Source of the DNA: Cercospora beticola
Taxonomy: Eukaryota; Ascomycota; Dothideomycetes; Mycosphaerellales; Mycosphaerellaceae
Assembly (NCBI RefSeq): GCF_033473495.1
Contig: NC_088938.1
Span: 2,852,001 to 2,916,000 of the forward strand
Direction: 5' to 3'
Length of the DNA stretch: 64,000 nt
The notes beneath the pieces are model-generated. The model was not told where the DNA came from. It saw nothing but the letters and a program-made list of their open reading frames with translations, and made no database searches. Numbering within the stretch: the first letter of the stretch is position 1; each line of letters opens with the position of its first letter. Made by a program: the position numbers and the translations under genes. Of this stretch, positions 1-10,074 are shown one piece after another.

Positions 1-1005
1 ACCGACCGCCCAGTACGCGTCTACGCCGATGGTGTCTTCGATCTATTCCATCTCGGGCACATGCGTGTTCTGCAACAGGCGAAGACCGCATTCCCAAACA
101 CCCGATTGATCGTCGGCGTCACAGGTGACGAGGAGACATTCAAGAGGAAGGGTCTTACTGTCATGAGCGCCAAAGAAAGAGCCGAGAGCGTGAGACATTG
201 CAGATGGGTGGACGAGGTGATTGAGGATTGTCCTTGGATCATCGACGTCCCATTCTTAGAGAAGCACAACATCGATTATGTCGCGCACGACGACCTGCCA
301 TATGGTGCATCCGAGGGAGATGACATTTACGCACCGATCAAAGAGAAGGGCATGTTCCTTGTCACACAGCGAACGGAAGGTGTCAGCACCACGGGCATCA
401 TCACCAAAATTGTACGAGATTATGAGAAATACATCAGTCGACAACTGAAGAGAGGGACGACGAGACAAGAGTTGAACATTTCTTGGTTGAAGAAGAATGA
501 GATGGATGTCAAACGACATGTTTCGGAGTTGAGGGATACCATTCGACAGAACTGGAGCACGACGGGCAGAGAACTGAGCTCTGAGCTGGGAAAATTGTGG
601 CAGCCTAGCAGGCCCAGCAGTCCTGCTCCTTCGGCCACCCCGAGCCTTAAGAATGGTCGCGGTGGTACGGTAAATGGCATCGATTCTCCACTCCCTGCTG
701 TCTCTGCTTCTGATAGATTGAGAGTTGAAACTGCCGCGGGCAGCAGCGGCAGGAGTTTGACACCTTCGCGCGGCAAGAATCTGGACTTCGCGGCTGGTGT
801 GGCTTTTGGTTTGATCGGTGGTGTCAAATCATGGATGGAGGGATCGAAGAGGAGAAATCTTTCGGACAGCAGAGCGCAGTCGCCGAATGATTCGCCTGAG
901 AGGAGTCCGGTGGATGACGAGGATATGGATGGAGATGTGAGAGGGAGACATGGCAGGACGCCGGTGGTGGAGAAGAGAAATCCTTTGGAGACGTTGCACT
1001 CTTAG
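1..1005 (+). CDS. PCT1: Choline-phosphate cytidylyltransferase, 5' partial
   Basis: Makes CDP-choline from CTP and phosphocholine, the rate-controlling step of the Kennedy route to phosphatidylcholine, at the nucleus/ER membrane. The frame is already open at base 1, so the N-terminus lies outside the window. The cytidylyltransferase fold is clear: VYADGVFDLFHLGH carries the HxGH nucleotide-binding motif at residues 17-20 of the visible part, and RTEGVSTT follows at 124-131. An amphipathic, charged stretch after residue 140 fits the lipid-sensing membrane-binding helix, followed by a Ser/Pro-rich tail as in other family members. The frame ends at TAG 1003-1005, but the same frame stays open to 1845. 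A possible intron 937-1005 (GTGAGA...CTCTTAG, 69 nt) would remove this stop. The family call is very safe; the 3' end is not. Confidence 0.93.
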   Translation, partial: TDRPVRVYADGVFDLFHLGHMRVLQQAKTAFPNTRLIVGVTGDEETFKRKGLTVMSAKERAESVRHCRWVDEVIEDCPWIIDVPFLEKHNIDYVAHDDLPYGASEGDDIYAPIKEKGMFLVTQRTEGVSTTGIITKIVRDYEKYISRQLKRGTTRQELNISWLKKNEMDVKRHVSELRDTIRQNWSTTGRELSSELGKLWQPSRPSSPAPSATPSLKNGRGGTVNGIDSPLPAVSASDRLRVETAAGSSGRSLTPSRGKNLDFAAGVAFGLIGGVKSWMEGSKRRNLSDSRAQSPNDSPERSPVDDEDMDGDVRGRHGRTPVVEKRNPLETLHS

Positions 1006-1845
1006 GCGGGTGAAGATTCTCTTATATCTCCTGGGACGGCGGCGACAGATTCTTCGACGACATTGCTAGGAGGTGTTGCTCCGCCGATGATGCAGGTTCC
1101 GAAGACGATCCTGTATCCTCCTGGTTTGGGGTTCTCGGCTCCCGCTCCTGCTGCAGCACAAGCGCCATCAGTTGGAGCTATTCCTACTACTGCTACACCT
1201 GTTTCTTCCACTTCACATAATAGACAGGACAGTTTGGTGGAAACTACAACTTCTAATACTGCAAAAACTGCTGATGATGCTGCTACTGCCGATACTCATG
1301 CTGCCAATCTCGCAGCTGCACACGATATTTTGGACGAGCTTCTTGCTACTTCCCAGTCTTCAGCTTCTTTGACTATGAAACGACTTGAGAATCTCACGCT
1401 TCATCCTTCGTTCTTTCAGCCGGCTTCTGCTGGCGCTCCTACGACAGTCAATCCGGCGGATGTCATGCCCAGAGGAAAAGAACCTGCTCCTGGGGCGGGA
1501 CTTTGGCAGGAGGTTCCTGGGTTGTCTGCTGCTCCTCCTCCTTCGTCTCTGCAGCCTCTGCCGCCTCTGATGTCAGAGCAAGAAATTCTGGACTCTTTGA
1601 GTGCAAATTTGAACGTCAATATGGATATGGCAGACGTCGGAGGTGTTCCGGTTCTGGATGAGCCCTTGTTTGATGAGCATAGGAGGTTTGTCGATCCGGG
1701 GATGGAGGGTTTGCCGGCGACGGGACAGGTAGCGCCGTTGGATGTTGATGCTACGGAGGGTGAGACGGGCCCATCGGGGGCGGAGAGGAGTTGGGAAAAG
1801 ACGGTTGGGGAGTTGGATGAGGAGATGGGTGGGTTTGGGGGTTAA
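1006..1845 (+). CDS. In-frame 3' extension of choline-phosphate cytidylyltransferase (alternative C-terminus)
   Basis: This stretch continues the cytidylyltransferase frame directly after the TAG at 1003-1005, for 279 codons to TAA at 1843-1845. The first ATG is at 1063, only 57 nt after the stop, which is too close for an independent fungal gene with its own promoter. The product would be low-complexity and acidic, rich in Ala, Pro, Ser and Thr, with a C-terminal stretch rich in Glu and Gly; I recognise no domain. Three readings are possible: splicing of 937-1005 joins it to the enzyme, stop-codon readthrough joins it, or a recent nonsense mutation cut it off. The splicing model keeps phase exactly (donor after codon 312, 69 nt removed), but I see no good CTRAY branch site in that segment. 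It is coding-like; how it is expressed is inference. Confidence 0.5.
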   Translation, partial: AGEDSLISPGTAATDSSTTLLGGVAPPMMQVPKTILYPPGLGFSAPAPAAAQAPSVGAIPTTATPVSSTSHNRQDSLVETTTSNTAKTADDAATADTHAANLAAAHDILDELLATSQSSASLTMKRLENLTLHPSFFQPASAGAPTTVNPADVMPRGKEPAPGAGLWQEVPGLSAAPPPSSLQPLPPLMSEQEILDSLSANLNVNMDMADVGGVPVLDEPLFDEHRRFVDPGMEGLPATGQVAPLDVDATEGETGPSGAERSWEKTVGELDEEMGGFGG

Positions 1846-3549
1846 GGCGGAAGTTCTTCACGGGTGACTGCGTTGTGGGTGAGCATTACTTGTGGATGTG
1901 ATCTGGAAATGGTAGTGGGACGGGAAACAAAATGGAACGAAAAGTTTGGGTGGAGGTGTAGATATTGATAGGCCTTTGAACCAGAATGGAAAATGGAAAG
2001 GAAGCAATTGATCGAGTTGGGCTTCTACCTAGCGTATATGGCTGTTGCTGCTCTTTACTGCGGTCTGGAATGACACAAGAGGAATGAGGTTGCCTCTTCA
2101 GAAAGTGCTGTCCGTGTTGCAAGCTCATCAGCAAGCAACGACTCTCTGACACCGGCATCCAGTATGCCGTGACTTGTCGCGCAGCGTGCGCAGTACTATC
2201 GGTAACACTTGCCACTCCAAACGCTCCGTTGATGTCGTGGACTGAGTCGTGGTGGCATTCAGATGCATCATTATGATCTGGCAATGGATCGTCGCACACT
2301 TGCCCGCTTCATCTTCCCTCAAATCCGTAAGTAGGTTGAGTCAACCGGCGAGGTTCTAGCAACATGCCAGATACACAGTGGGATAGACTTTGAGAGAGTG
2401 AAGCCGCAGCTGTTGCGCAATCGTCAGGGACGACGATGCTTCTTCTGGAACTCTATGCCAATTTTCATTCCGGAAGATTGTGAGTAATCCACACGGAATT
2501 GCTCAAGTGCAGTCTTGTATAGCGCGATTCTGAAGGAGCCGTTGTGTGCAGAACTCTGTCGGAATGAGTTACTTTTGTCAACGTGTGCTGTTTGTGTTGG
2601 CCCGATTGGGTGTCACCGCTTCTTATTGACCGCTTGTTCTGAGACAATTGAGATCAACATTTGTGCTTGGGCGCCTGCGTAATGCGTTGGAGCGAGTGCA
2701 ATGTGGTCTATTTTCACATGCCGTCTGGCGATCTTCTAGGCGTTTCTCGTCTGCGCAGTACAACTTAGTCATGAATGCAGCGCTCCGCAAGGCCAGAAGA
2801 AGACCACGACGTCTCAAGTGACGCGATCGCTGATGGACACGCTGCTGTGACGAGGAGGTGGAGTGGAGAGAGTGTGACGAATACGGGCGGTGGGTGCTGC
2901 TTCTGTCATCTTGCCTGCCCCAGATGTCATGATGTGGAGAAAAACGCGGCATGCCGGGAGCCGAGCCGATGGTCGGAAAACAACACGCGTTCTCGCTTTT
3001 CAGAATTTTCCCAAGACAAGTCCGACGGCAATCCGTGGGCCCAGCTTCTCGCCCAAATCCGTTTCTGCTTCACATCGCAAAATCGACGCGGCCAGACTCC
3101 TGTAGCTGTCGCTGACACAAACTGCGTCAGGGATTCATCCTTACTTCCGGACATGCTCCGGCAGACGGCGACAAGTGGCACCTATAACGATTCTCGGCTT
3201 GCGCAGGTGTTATGTAACACGAACTACCAGAAAAAGCTTGCGCTCGGCACGCCTTCTTTACACTAAACATGTCTGGAAATGGAATCCAGGAACCAAGAAC
3301 TTGACTCTTGAGTGATGCCGCTGATGCGTACGCTCATGTACCCCATGTAGACAATGAGTCCTGAGCATAATCCCTGGACGGAACGCGAATGTTCCACAAC
3401 CGTTTCACTATATAGAGATGATTGAAGCCTGTATACATCGCTGGTCTCCGATTGCCTATTGACAGCGATTCAGTCTTACCTGCCACTTGGGTCTTTCATT
3501 GTAAGTTTGATACGCTACTCTCGTTCATTCTTTCATCATCTCCGATAAT
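1846..3549. other. Intergenic region upstream of the PRM10-like gene
   Basis: About 1.7 kb without a gene I can support. The longest frame (2775-3266, + strand, 163 codons) has no recognisable domain. A TATA-like element lies near the right end. Confidence 0.5.
3409..3415 (+). promoter_or_regulatory. TATA-like element
   Basis: TATATAG about 135 nt upstream of the ATG at 3550, a plausible core promoter position for a fungal gene. Motif match only. Confidence 0.3.
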
Positions 3550-5916
3550 ATGGATCGCCCTACGCCGCAACAGCCTTCAAGTCCGGGCGAACTGGACGAC
3601 GACCCGGATATTCAATACGAGTATGCGATGGGGGAGGGTGGTGAGAGAAGAGTGCGAGTTCGATTCAATTCTCGCGCTGCAGCGCAGTCGCCACCTGCTG
3701 CACATGAGCCTACTTTCCCTTCTGCTGCTATTACACAAGATCAAATCAAGGATTCGAAACGGCCACATCCCATACTGCGAGACAGGTCGAAAGAGAATGT
3801 ACCAACGCTGGGAAGCAATGATGAGAATGATAAGCATGCTCAAGATCGAGCTGCTGCTGAGGCTCAGAGTCGAGGGAATGCAATGGCGGAAAGAGTCAGA
3901 CGAGACTCGCCGCCATACTCTTCTCGGAATTCCATTGAGTCTACAGCATACACAGAAGATGGCGAGAGCGATTTTGAACTACTTGGAAACTCCGGAGACA
4001 TTGCGATGAAGCCGTACGCTCATGACGAAGATGGACATAGACGTACCTACAGCCACGATACGTTGGTAGGTTATCCTGCGCCCGATGGATACGCCACAGA
4101 CTTGGAGAGAGGTCCGGATTCCGAGGAAGCGACAGAGAACAAGGACGAGAAGCCACAAAAGCAATACGAAGAGATCTACAATGGGTATGTGGATGGGTCG
4201 TACAATGTTCCCAAGCCGGAGAAGTATCGTGGTGGTGTGCTTTCTCAGCTTCTGAAGCTTCACAAGCAGTCTGAACTTGGTGGCATGCGAGATCTGATGC
4301 AAACACCGCCAACTCCTGGCCACCGCAAAACTGGATCCGAGTCTTCTGTATCCGCTTCTGGGACGAGCACGCCTGGTCGAAGGAAGTGGTATGAACAGAA
4401 TGAGCAGTCTCGGGACACTTTGGCAACTCTCATTGGAGCCTCCAATAGTTTGGCTACGCCGGCAGGTCCGAAGGTCGATGGGAGAGTACCACGGCTAAAG
4501 AAGAAGCGAGATTCGAGCATGGCTCACCGACTGAGTGCATTCTTCAAGCAAGAAGAAACGCAAGTCAAGATGCACATTTCTGGAATTCTTGCTCGACAGG
4601 AATTCATTCTCAAGATGTGTAGGGCGCTGATGTTGTATGGTGCCCCAACTCACCGACTGGAGGAATACTTGACCATGACTGCACGAGCACTGGAAATCGA
4701 GGCTCAGTTCTTGTACATTCCCGGCTGCATGATTATCTCCTTCGATGATGCGACAACGCACACCACGGAAGTGAAGCTGGTTCGCCTTGCGCAGGGTATC
4801 GATCTGGGTAAACTCAAGGACGTCCATCGGGTATACAAGGAGGTCATTCACGATGTGACGAGCGTGGAAGAAGGCACCGGCCAACTGGACGAACTCATGG
4901 CTAGGAAGCCACAATTCCATCCCTGGTTCCGGGTTTTCGTGTTCGGTATGACGAGCGTCACGGCTGCTCCATTTTCCTTCAACGCGCGATTGATCGACCT
5001 TCCACTTTGCTTCTTCTTCGGTTGTCTGGTTGGAGCTCTCCAGCTCATTGTGGCTCCTATGTCACCTCTTTACAGCAACGTGTTTGAAGTGAGCGCGACT
5101 GTGCTCGTCAGCTTTTTGGCTCGTGCGTTTGGCACGATTCGAGGCGGCAGTCTCTTTTGCTTTTCCGCTCTGGCACAAGGTGGCATTGTCATGCTGTTGC
5201 CGGGATACATGTTTCTGTCTTCGTCGCTGGAATTACAAGCAAGAGCTATTGTTCCTGGTTCAATCCGGATCGTCTACGGAGTGGTCTATTCTTTGCTCCT
5301 CGGATTCGGCATCACCATTGGATCAGCTTTGTACGGGCTCATCGACAAGAACGCTACTTCCGATCTTGAATGCCGGAATCCACTTCCGTCAGAGTATGGA
5401 TTCGCGTTCGTTCCATTCTTCGTGATCTGTATTAGCATCCTCTACCAGGCGAAGTGGAAGCAGATGCCGATCATGGTCATTGTGGCTTGCGCTGGCTACG
5501 TCGTCAACTACTACAGCAGCTTGCGCTTCGCAAAGAGCCCGCAGATCGCGAGTACCTTAGGCGCGTTCGCTGTCGGTGCTCTGGCAAACTTGTACTCGCG
5601 TTTCCGGCACGGCGTAGCGGCAGCTATCCTCGTTCCAGCCATCTTCACGCAAGTTCCGGGAGGTCTTGCAAGCACTGGCGGGTTACTGAGTGGGCTTCGT
5701 GTCGCGAATGAGATCAACAACTCGACTTCTACAATCAATGGCGCAAGTGGATATGAGAAGATTGGCGCGGTGACTGGAGCTAGCTCCAACGAGCTGGTAT
5801 TCAACGTTGCGGGTTCGATGATTCAAATTGCGGTTGGCATTACTGTTGGATTGTTCTTGAGCGCTTTGGTAATTTATCCTCTCGGAAAGAGAAGGAGCGG
5901 GCTTTTCAGCTTCTAA
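3550..5916 (+). CDS. PRM10: PRM10-like membrane protein with ThrE/DUF1212 domain
   Basis: Single-exon gene of 788 codons. The N-terminal ~330 residues are hydrophilic, Ser-rich and probably disordered. The ThrE (DUF1212) domain then begins around residue 345 with the typical stretch containing LMLYGAPTHRLEEYL and continues into a hydrophobic half (about 455-788) with around ten membrane segments, as in yeast Prm10 and bacterial threonine/serine exporters. This argues for an integral membrane transporter; the substrate in fungi is not established, so threonine/serine export is only a family-based suggestion. The ATG at 3550 is the first in frame, with A at -3 and a TATA-like element upstream. 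The protein ends with short basic residues after the last membrane segment. No intron is needed. Confidence 0.9.
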   Translation: MDRPTPQQPSSPGELDDDPDIQYEYAMGEGGERRVRVRFNSRAAAQSPPAAHEPTFPSAAITQDQIKDSKRPHPILRDRSKENVPTLGSNDENDKHAQDRAAAEAQSRGNAMAERVRRDSPPYSSRNSIESTAYTEDGESDFELLGNSGDIAMKPYAHDEDGHRRTYSHDTLVGYPAPDGYATDLERGPDSEEATENKDEKPQKQYEEIYNGYVDGSYNVPKPEKYRGGVLSQLLKLHKQSELGGMRDLMQTPPTPGHRKTGSESSVSASGTSTPGRRKWYEQNEQSRDTLATLIGASNSLATPAGPKVDGRVPRLKKKRDSSMAHRLSAFFKQEETQVKMHISGILARQEFILKMCRALMLYGAPTHRLEEYLTMTARALEIEAQFLYIPGCMIISFDDATTHTTEVKLVRLAQGIDLGKLKDVHRVYKEVIHDVTSVEEGTGQLDELMARKPQFHPWFRVFVFGMTSVTAAPFSFNARLIDLPLCFFFGCLVGALQLIVAPMSPLYSNVFEVSATVLVSFLARAFGTIRGGSLFCFSALAQGGIVMLLPGYMFLSSSLELQARAIVPGSIRIVYGVVYSLLLGFGITIGSALYGLIDKNATSDLECRNPLPSEYGFAFVPFFVICISILYQAKWKQMPIMVIVACAGYVVNYYSSLRFAKSPQIASTLGAFAVGALANLYSRFRHGVAAAILVPAIFTQVPGGLASTGGLLSGLRVANEINNSTSTINGASGYEKIGAVTGASSNELVFNVAGSMIQIAVGITVGLFLSALVIYPLGKRRSGLFSF

Positions 5917-6094
5917 AAAGTTTGGAGAAATAGACAATAGATCAAAAAGGATAGAGATACAGCGGATCGGGAGGGCGATCTGCTTCATGACACTTATGAG
6001 GTGTGTACGATAGAAAGGGAAGAGAAAAGTAATGATATGATCTGAAGCGGGCAACACTGAGCCCCACGCCAAGCATAATGCCCCCACTTTGTCG

Positions 6095-7168
6095 ATGAAG
6101 CCTTCCATCACTGCTAGCCTCTTCTCCTCTCTGCGACATCGACTTCATCGTCAGAGCATGATTGGAGAAGCAGTAAAGGCACTCCGACCAGTAAGCCTCA
6201 TCAACAAATTTGGGAGACGCATAAAGACCATGACCGACGCCTCAATGGCTGCAAGACTTCGCGCGTTCAGCAAGCTCGTACCTGAGCTTGAAAGCGGCCT
6301 GAAGGCCTTCCAGAGCTCAGAGGCGAAGTTCCGAGTACTCAAGACCATAACTCCATCACATGAGGAAGCGCAGAGTCCATCTTTGCCAACTGCCGACCAG
6401 TCGCCAAAGACGCTGTTTATCCTAGATTCTTCCTTCAACCCGCCATCGATCGCCCACAGAACACTTGCGCAATCCGCATTGGAGCGAGCTTCTTCTGCCC
6501 AACATGCCAAGCCTCATCGTCTACTACTACTCTTTGCAATCATGAACGCAGACAAGGCTCCTTCGCCTGCTTCCTTCGAACAACGCCTCGCTCTAATGAC
6601 AGTCTTTGCGCGGGATCTACAAGACTCTTTTCAGCAAGAACCCGACAAATACGACACATTAGCTATTGATATCGGCGTCACAAAGCTTCCGTACTACACA
6701 GACAAGTCGAAGGCGATTGAGACAGAAGGCCAGGAATGGTATCCGGATAAGCCGCATCACACTCATCTAGTCGGCTTTGATACCTTGACGAGGTTCTTTG
6801 GCGCGAAGTACTACAAGGACTTTGACCCGCCTTTCGCGGCTCTGAATCCGTACTTTGATGCTGGGCATCGACTACGAGTCACACTACGCCCTGATGATGA
6901 TTACGGTACGGTTGAGGAGCAGAAGGCCTTTGCGAAGAAGCTTGAGCACGGAGAAATGGCAAAAGATGGCGGAAAGCCAGAATGGGCGAAGCAAGTTGAG
7001 CTCGTGGCCCCCAATCCGAAGGCCGGAGTAAGCAGTACGAAGATTCGGAAGGCTGCCAAAGCCAAAGATTGGGAGACGATCAAACAGTTGTGCACTCCTA
7101 CAGTCGCAGAATGGGTCCAGCAACAGGAGCTATACCGGGACGATGACAGAGGAGCAAAGATGGCATGA
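6095..7168 (+). CDS. POF1-like nucleotidylyltransferase (NMNAT-type fold)
   Basis: The core begins with a cytidylyltransferase-type motif, DSSFNPPSIAH, which is the SFNPPxxxH form of the HxGH nucleotide-binding loop, and ends with SSTKIRKA, the second phosphate-binding motif (ISSTxxR type). This matches the fungal Pof1/nicotinamide-nucleotide adenylyltransferase-like family; adenylyl or cytidylyl transfer to a small substrate is the likely chemistry, exact substrate unknown. Start choice is open: ATGs lie at 6095, 6158 and 6230. The 6230 start gives a 312-residue protein similar to cytosolic relatives. The 6095 start adds 45 residues rich in Arg, Ser and Leu with almost no acidic residues, which looks like a mitochondrial presequence. 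No intron seen. Confidence 0.82.
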   Translation: MKPSITASLFSSLRHRLHRQSMIGEAVKALRPVSLINKFGRRIKTMTDASMAARLRAFSKLVPELESGLKAFQSSEAKFRVLKTITPSHEEAQSPSLPTADQSPKTLFILDSSFNPPSIAHRTLAQSALERASSAQHAKPHRLLLLFAIMNADKAPSPASFEQRLALMTVFARDLQDSFQQEPDKYDTLAIDIGVTKLPYYTDKSKAIETEGQEWYPDKPHHTHLVGFDTLTRFFGAKYYKDFDPPFAALNPYFDAGHRLRVTLRPDDDYGTVEEQKAFAKKLEHGEMAKDGGKPEWAKQVELVAPNPKAGVSSTKIRKAAKAKDWETIKQLCTPTVAEWVQQQELYRDDDRGAKMA

Positions 7169-7538
7169 GAGAGATCCAGCTATCTACCAGGCTTCAAGTT
7201 GCCGACATGAATTGCAATCTGCTCACCTGGAGCTCTCTCGCCGCGCTAACCCAAACCGGCAATTCCCTTGCCACGTAGGAGCTTGCCTACACCGGAATCA
7301 CGCGAGCTGAGCTCTTTGTGCCATACGAGCCAATAAGAGCTTCGAAGGCTCCCACTTCATGTTGTATAACAGCATACACGTCGGAAGCCCGATCTGCTTA
7401 CCATGCACATTTATCCAGATTACTAGAAGTAGCTCTTCAAGCTTCTTCCATTTGCAGCTGAAACAACCAGGCTACCACTTGAATGCCAACTCCCGGACGA
7501 GAGGAACAAGATCTACAGTCGCGAACTGCTGCCGCCAC
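7169..7538. other. Intergenic
   Basis: About 370 nt of promoter-sized sequence; no gene or clear motif seen. Confidence 0.5.
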
Positions 7539-8075
7539 ATGGCAAGCTGGGTATGCACAGGATGTCTAGAAAAGAACCCCGGCGTCCCCATGCACTGCTG
7601 GAGCTGCGACGCCCTAACATGTTCCGACTGCCTCCTCTCCAACGGCGGACACTGGTTCAACTTTCTCCGAGGACCCCTCTCACAACAATACATCCAAGCC
7701 CAACAACGAAACCTCATAGCCCCAGCTCTCTGGTCCGAGAAATTTCCTCCACCTACCAACGCGGAACAAATCATGGAGCTTGCGGAAGATTATTGGTTTG
7801 GGCTGGAGCAGAAACAAGGGGATAGTTTTGGGGCGCATAGGAGAATTTGTGCGGATCGGGCGTTTGCTGAGGCGTTTGGGTATGAGGATGATGAGTATAA
7901 GTGGATTGCTGGAGGGCAGTGGCAGAGTGCGTTGGTGTTGGTGTGGTATTTTGCGGATGCGGAGAATGTGGCGGTTGTGGATGATGAGGATGATGTGCCG
8001 TTTGAGGATGCGTGGTGGGATGAGATGGAGGAGGATGAGTTGCAGACTAGTGGGGCGGAGGTTATGGGGAGATGA
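7539..8075 (+). CDS. Small putative zinc-binding protein, unknown function
   Basis: 178 codons from the ATG at 7539 (MASWVCTGC...). The upstream in-frame sequence is unlikely to be translated because this ATG begins the conserved-looking part. The N-terminus holds three CxxC pairs within 29 residues (CTGC, CWSC, CSDC), which suggests a small zinc ribbon or RING-like knuckle. The middle has aromatic-rich sequence and the C-terminal 50 residues are strongly acidic. I do not recognise a named family. A Cys-rich neighbour (8346-8579) follows on the same strand. Confidence 0.6.
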   Translation: MASWVCTGCLEKNPGVPMHCWSCDALTCSDCLLSNGGHWFNFLRGPLSQQYIQAQQRNLIAPALWSEKFPPPTNAEQIMELAEDYWFGLEQKQGDSFGAHRRICADRAFAEAFGYEDDEYKWIAGGQWQSALVLVWYFADAENVAVVDDEDDVPFEDAWWDEMEEDELQTSGAEVMGR

Positions 8076-8345
8076 TTTGGCTGCCGAGATTCAGGTGACA
8101 GCTTGTGGGGAGGATTTCTCTGCTCCGTTATTTTAGAGGTCGTGCTGTGGGAGTGGGATCAGGTGAGAGCAGCATAGATCGATCTCATCTCTCGCGACAC
8201 CAATATCTGAAGATCTCGCCTCTCGATCCGATACGGTTTGCTGTCACCAATTTCAGCAACCGTGGTACAAAAAGCCTCTCCTTCCCTCCAGCTTGTTGAT
8301 ATTCTCCATCACTGAATGCATCCTCCAACCGCAACAAAATTCACC

Positions 8346-8579
8346 ATGTCTCAACATCCACGAACTCCTGATCCAGTTCCAAGATCTCACGCCGACTGCT
8401 GTCACGAGTCGAGCACATTGCCTTCACGAGAATGTTACGAGGTATTCACGGATCCTTTCGGCGTACGACACGTCGTATGTGCGGAATGTGATTGGCAAGG
8501 CTGTGCGATTCATCATCTACTTCATGACTGTACCGGGACTCGGGAGGCACGGTCCTGTGACGAGGAGGAGATGAGATGA
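8346..8579 (+). CDS. Small Cys/His-containing hypothetical protein
   Basis: 77 codons starting at an ATG in good context (ACCATG). The product has a CC pair near residue 18 and later CAEC, CAIHH and HDC, so it could bind a metal, but this matches no motif I can name. It sits 270 nt behind the other Cys-containing small gene on the same strand, perhaps as a small family. It is short, so it could be a chance frame. Confidence 0.4.
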   Translation: MSQHPRTPDPVPRSHADCCHESSTLPSRECYEVFTDPFGVRHVVCAECDWQGCAIHHLLHDCTGTREARSCDEEEMR

Positions 8580-9066
8580 CGCGGTGGCAATGTTGATTGG
8601 GGTATTGGACACCTCGTCGGAAAGAAGGGGAAGAACAAAATTCCTTTGTAGTGTGCAGAGCATGGGGCGGATGAAGAAATCTAAGAAACAAAAACTTTTG
8701 ATTGATCAACATCTCAGACTCAAGCTAGATTTTGCGAGATTTCTTCACCAATGAGATGAACCGCTCGTGTCTGATGAATGCATTTTCTGGATCTGTCGAG
8801 CCTACACCTGGCATTGCAGGAGTTGCGACCCGAAATGCAACGAAAATACACTGTTCTCGACCCCCTTTCTGGAACTTCCTTTGAAGAAGCGTGAGTGATC
8901 TTGCAGTGTATCATGTTCATGAGTACGGGTAAGAAATGGTCTTGCTTGATTGATGCTACCGATGTAGCTGTACGCTTCGGCTTGCTTCCGGAAGGTCGAA
9001 CGATAACCGATGGTGTATACACTCTGCTGTGGTCGACGAGGCTCGAGTTGTAGAGACGCACGAACT
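8580..9066. other. Intergenic between convergent genes
   Basis: About 490 nt between the ends of convergent genes; only short overlapping frames, nothing supported. Confidence 0.5.
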
Positions 9067-10074
9067 TCAGTCAGAATCATCATCGCTACTGAGCTCCACA
9101 ACCTCTGGCTTCTTTCGTGGTGGCAGGTGAGCGGTCGAGATCTGTTGAGGTATAGCGCCTTGCAGGTCGTACAGAGTATCGTCGGCGCTCAGCTCGTTGC
9201 GCGGGCGCTTGTTGGATCTGGATTTCAATGGTTCCAAACGCTCACGCTTCAGGTTTGCTGGTACACTCTTCGCAATAGTCAGTACCTCCCGTGAACATGT
9301 ATCTGTGCAATTGTTTCGTACCGTCAACTCCCTCATCTGTCTCTGCAACTCGCGAACTTCCTCTTGGCTGAGCTTCTCTTTCTCGTAAAGCGGGGGCGGT
9401 GAAGGTGTGCGTGGTATGATCATTTCTGTCTTCAGACTCTCGTTTGATCGATACTTGAAGGCAATCTTCCCCGCGCATGGCTCATCTTTATTGACCAGCT
9501 CTGTCTCATAGCATGTCCATACTTTCGTCGTTCTTGGTGCCTCGAACGCCACGCTGTGGGAAAGCGCACGACCTTGTAGTGCTTTCTCGGACAAAATCCC
9601 AGTATCGGAAACGAAATCTGAGGGTCGGGACATCTTGTGCGACCTAGTCCTATGGCTGCATTTGACCTCTATCGTGCCAAGGCTCTTGACGAGAGCGGCT
9701 TCTCGCTTGAGGATCTTGCCATCCGATGCTTTCTCCAACGAATCGAAACGAAATGATCGGACTGTAGTCGCCGAGGGCATATGGCCTTCGACAACCCGTG
9801 TAAGGCTGCGGTATCGAACAGACTTTGAGGTCACGATGGGTTGAATAACCCGCTGTCCGTCGACGTATACCTCAAAGCACAGACAATCGCCTTTCATGTG
9901 AGTGCCTTTGGTAGTCTTGATGCTGATCGCAAAGTTCTGGTTTGACTTGGCTTCCACGTAACGAGTGACGGTCTTCGGTTCTTCTTCAAAGCCAGCTTCC
10001 GTGTATTCTTGGAGCGACTTCCCATCAACCGTGATGGCTATTTCGACGCCTGGAACCGCATCGTTGATGGCCAT
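9067..10074 (-). CDS. DUF7918-type fungal protein
   Basis: 335 residues from the ATG at 10074 (MAINDAVPGVEIAI). The frame stays open upstream, but that stretch has no conserved features. The first ~220 residues follow the pattern of a fungal domain of unknown function (DUF7918 in my recollection): VPGVEI, a GKSLQEY segment, a YVEAKSNQNFAI segment and a later FKYRSNESL. A helical stretch around KLSQEEVRELQRQMRELTV follows, then a basic segment (SRSNKRPRN) that may be a nuclear localisation signal, and an acidic tail (SSDDDSD). Members are common in multiple copies in ascomycetes; function unknown. No intron. Confidence 0.72.
   Translation of the reverse strand: MAINDAVPGVEIAITVDGKSLQEYTEAGFEEEPKTVTRYVEAKSNQNFAISIKTTKGTHMKGDCLCFEVYVDGQRVIQPIVTSKSVRYRSLTRVVEGHMPSATTVRSFRFDSLEKASDGKILKREAALVKSLGTIEVKCSHRTRSHKMSRPSDFVSDTGILSEKALQGRALSHSVAFEAPRTTKVWTCYETELVNKDEPCAGKIAFKYRSNESLKTEMIIPRTPSPPPLYEKEKLSQEEVRELQRQMRELTVRNNCTDTCSREVLTIAKSVPANLKRERLEPLKSRSNKRPRNELSADDTLYDLQGAIPQQISTAHLPPRKKPEVVELSSDDDSD

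Noticed and set aside
2775..3266. 163-codon + strand frame
   Set aside because: No domain and weak coding character; left as intergenic.
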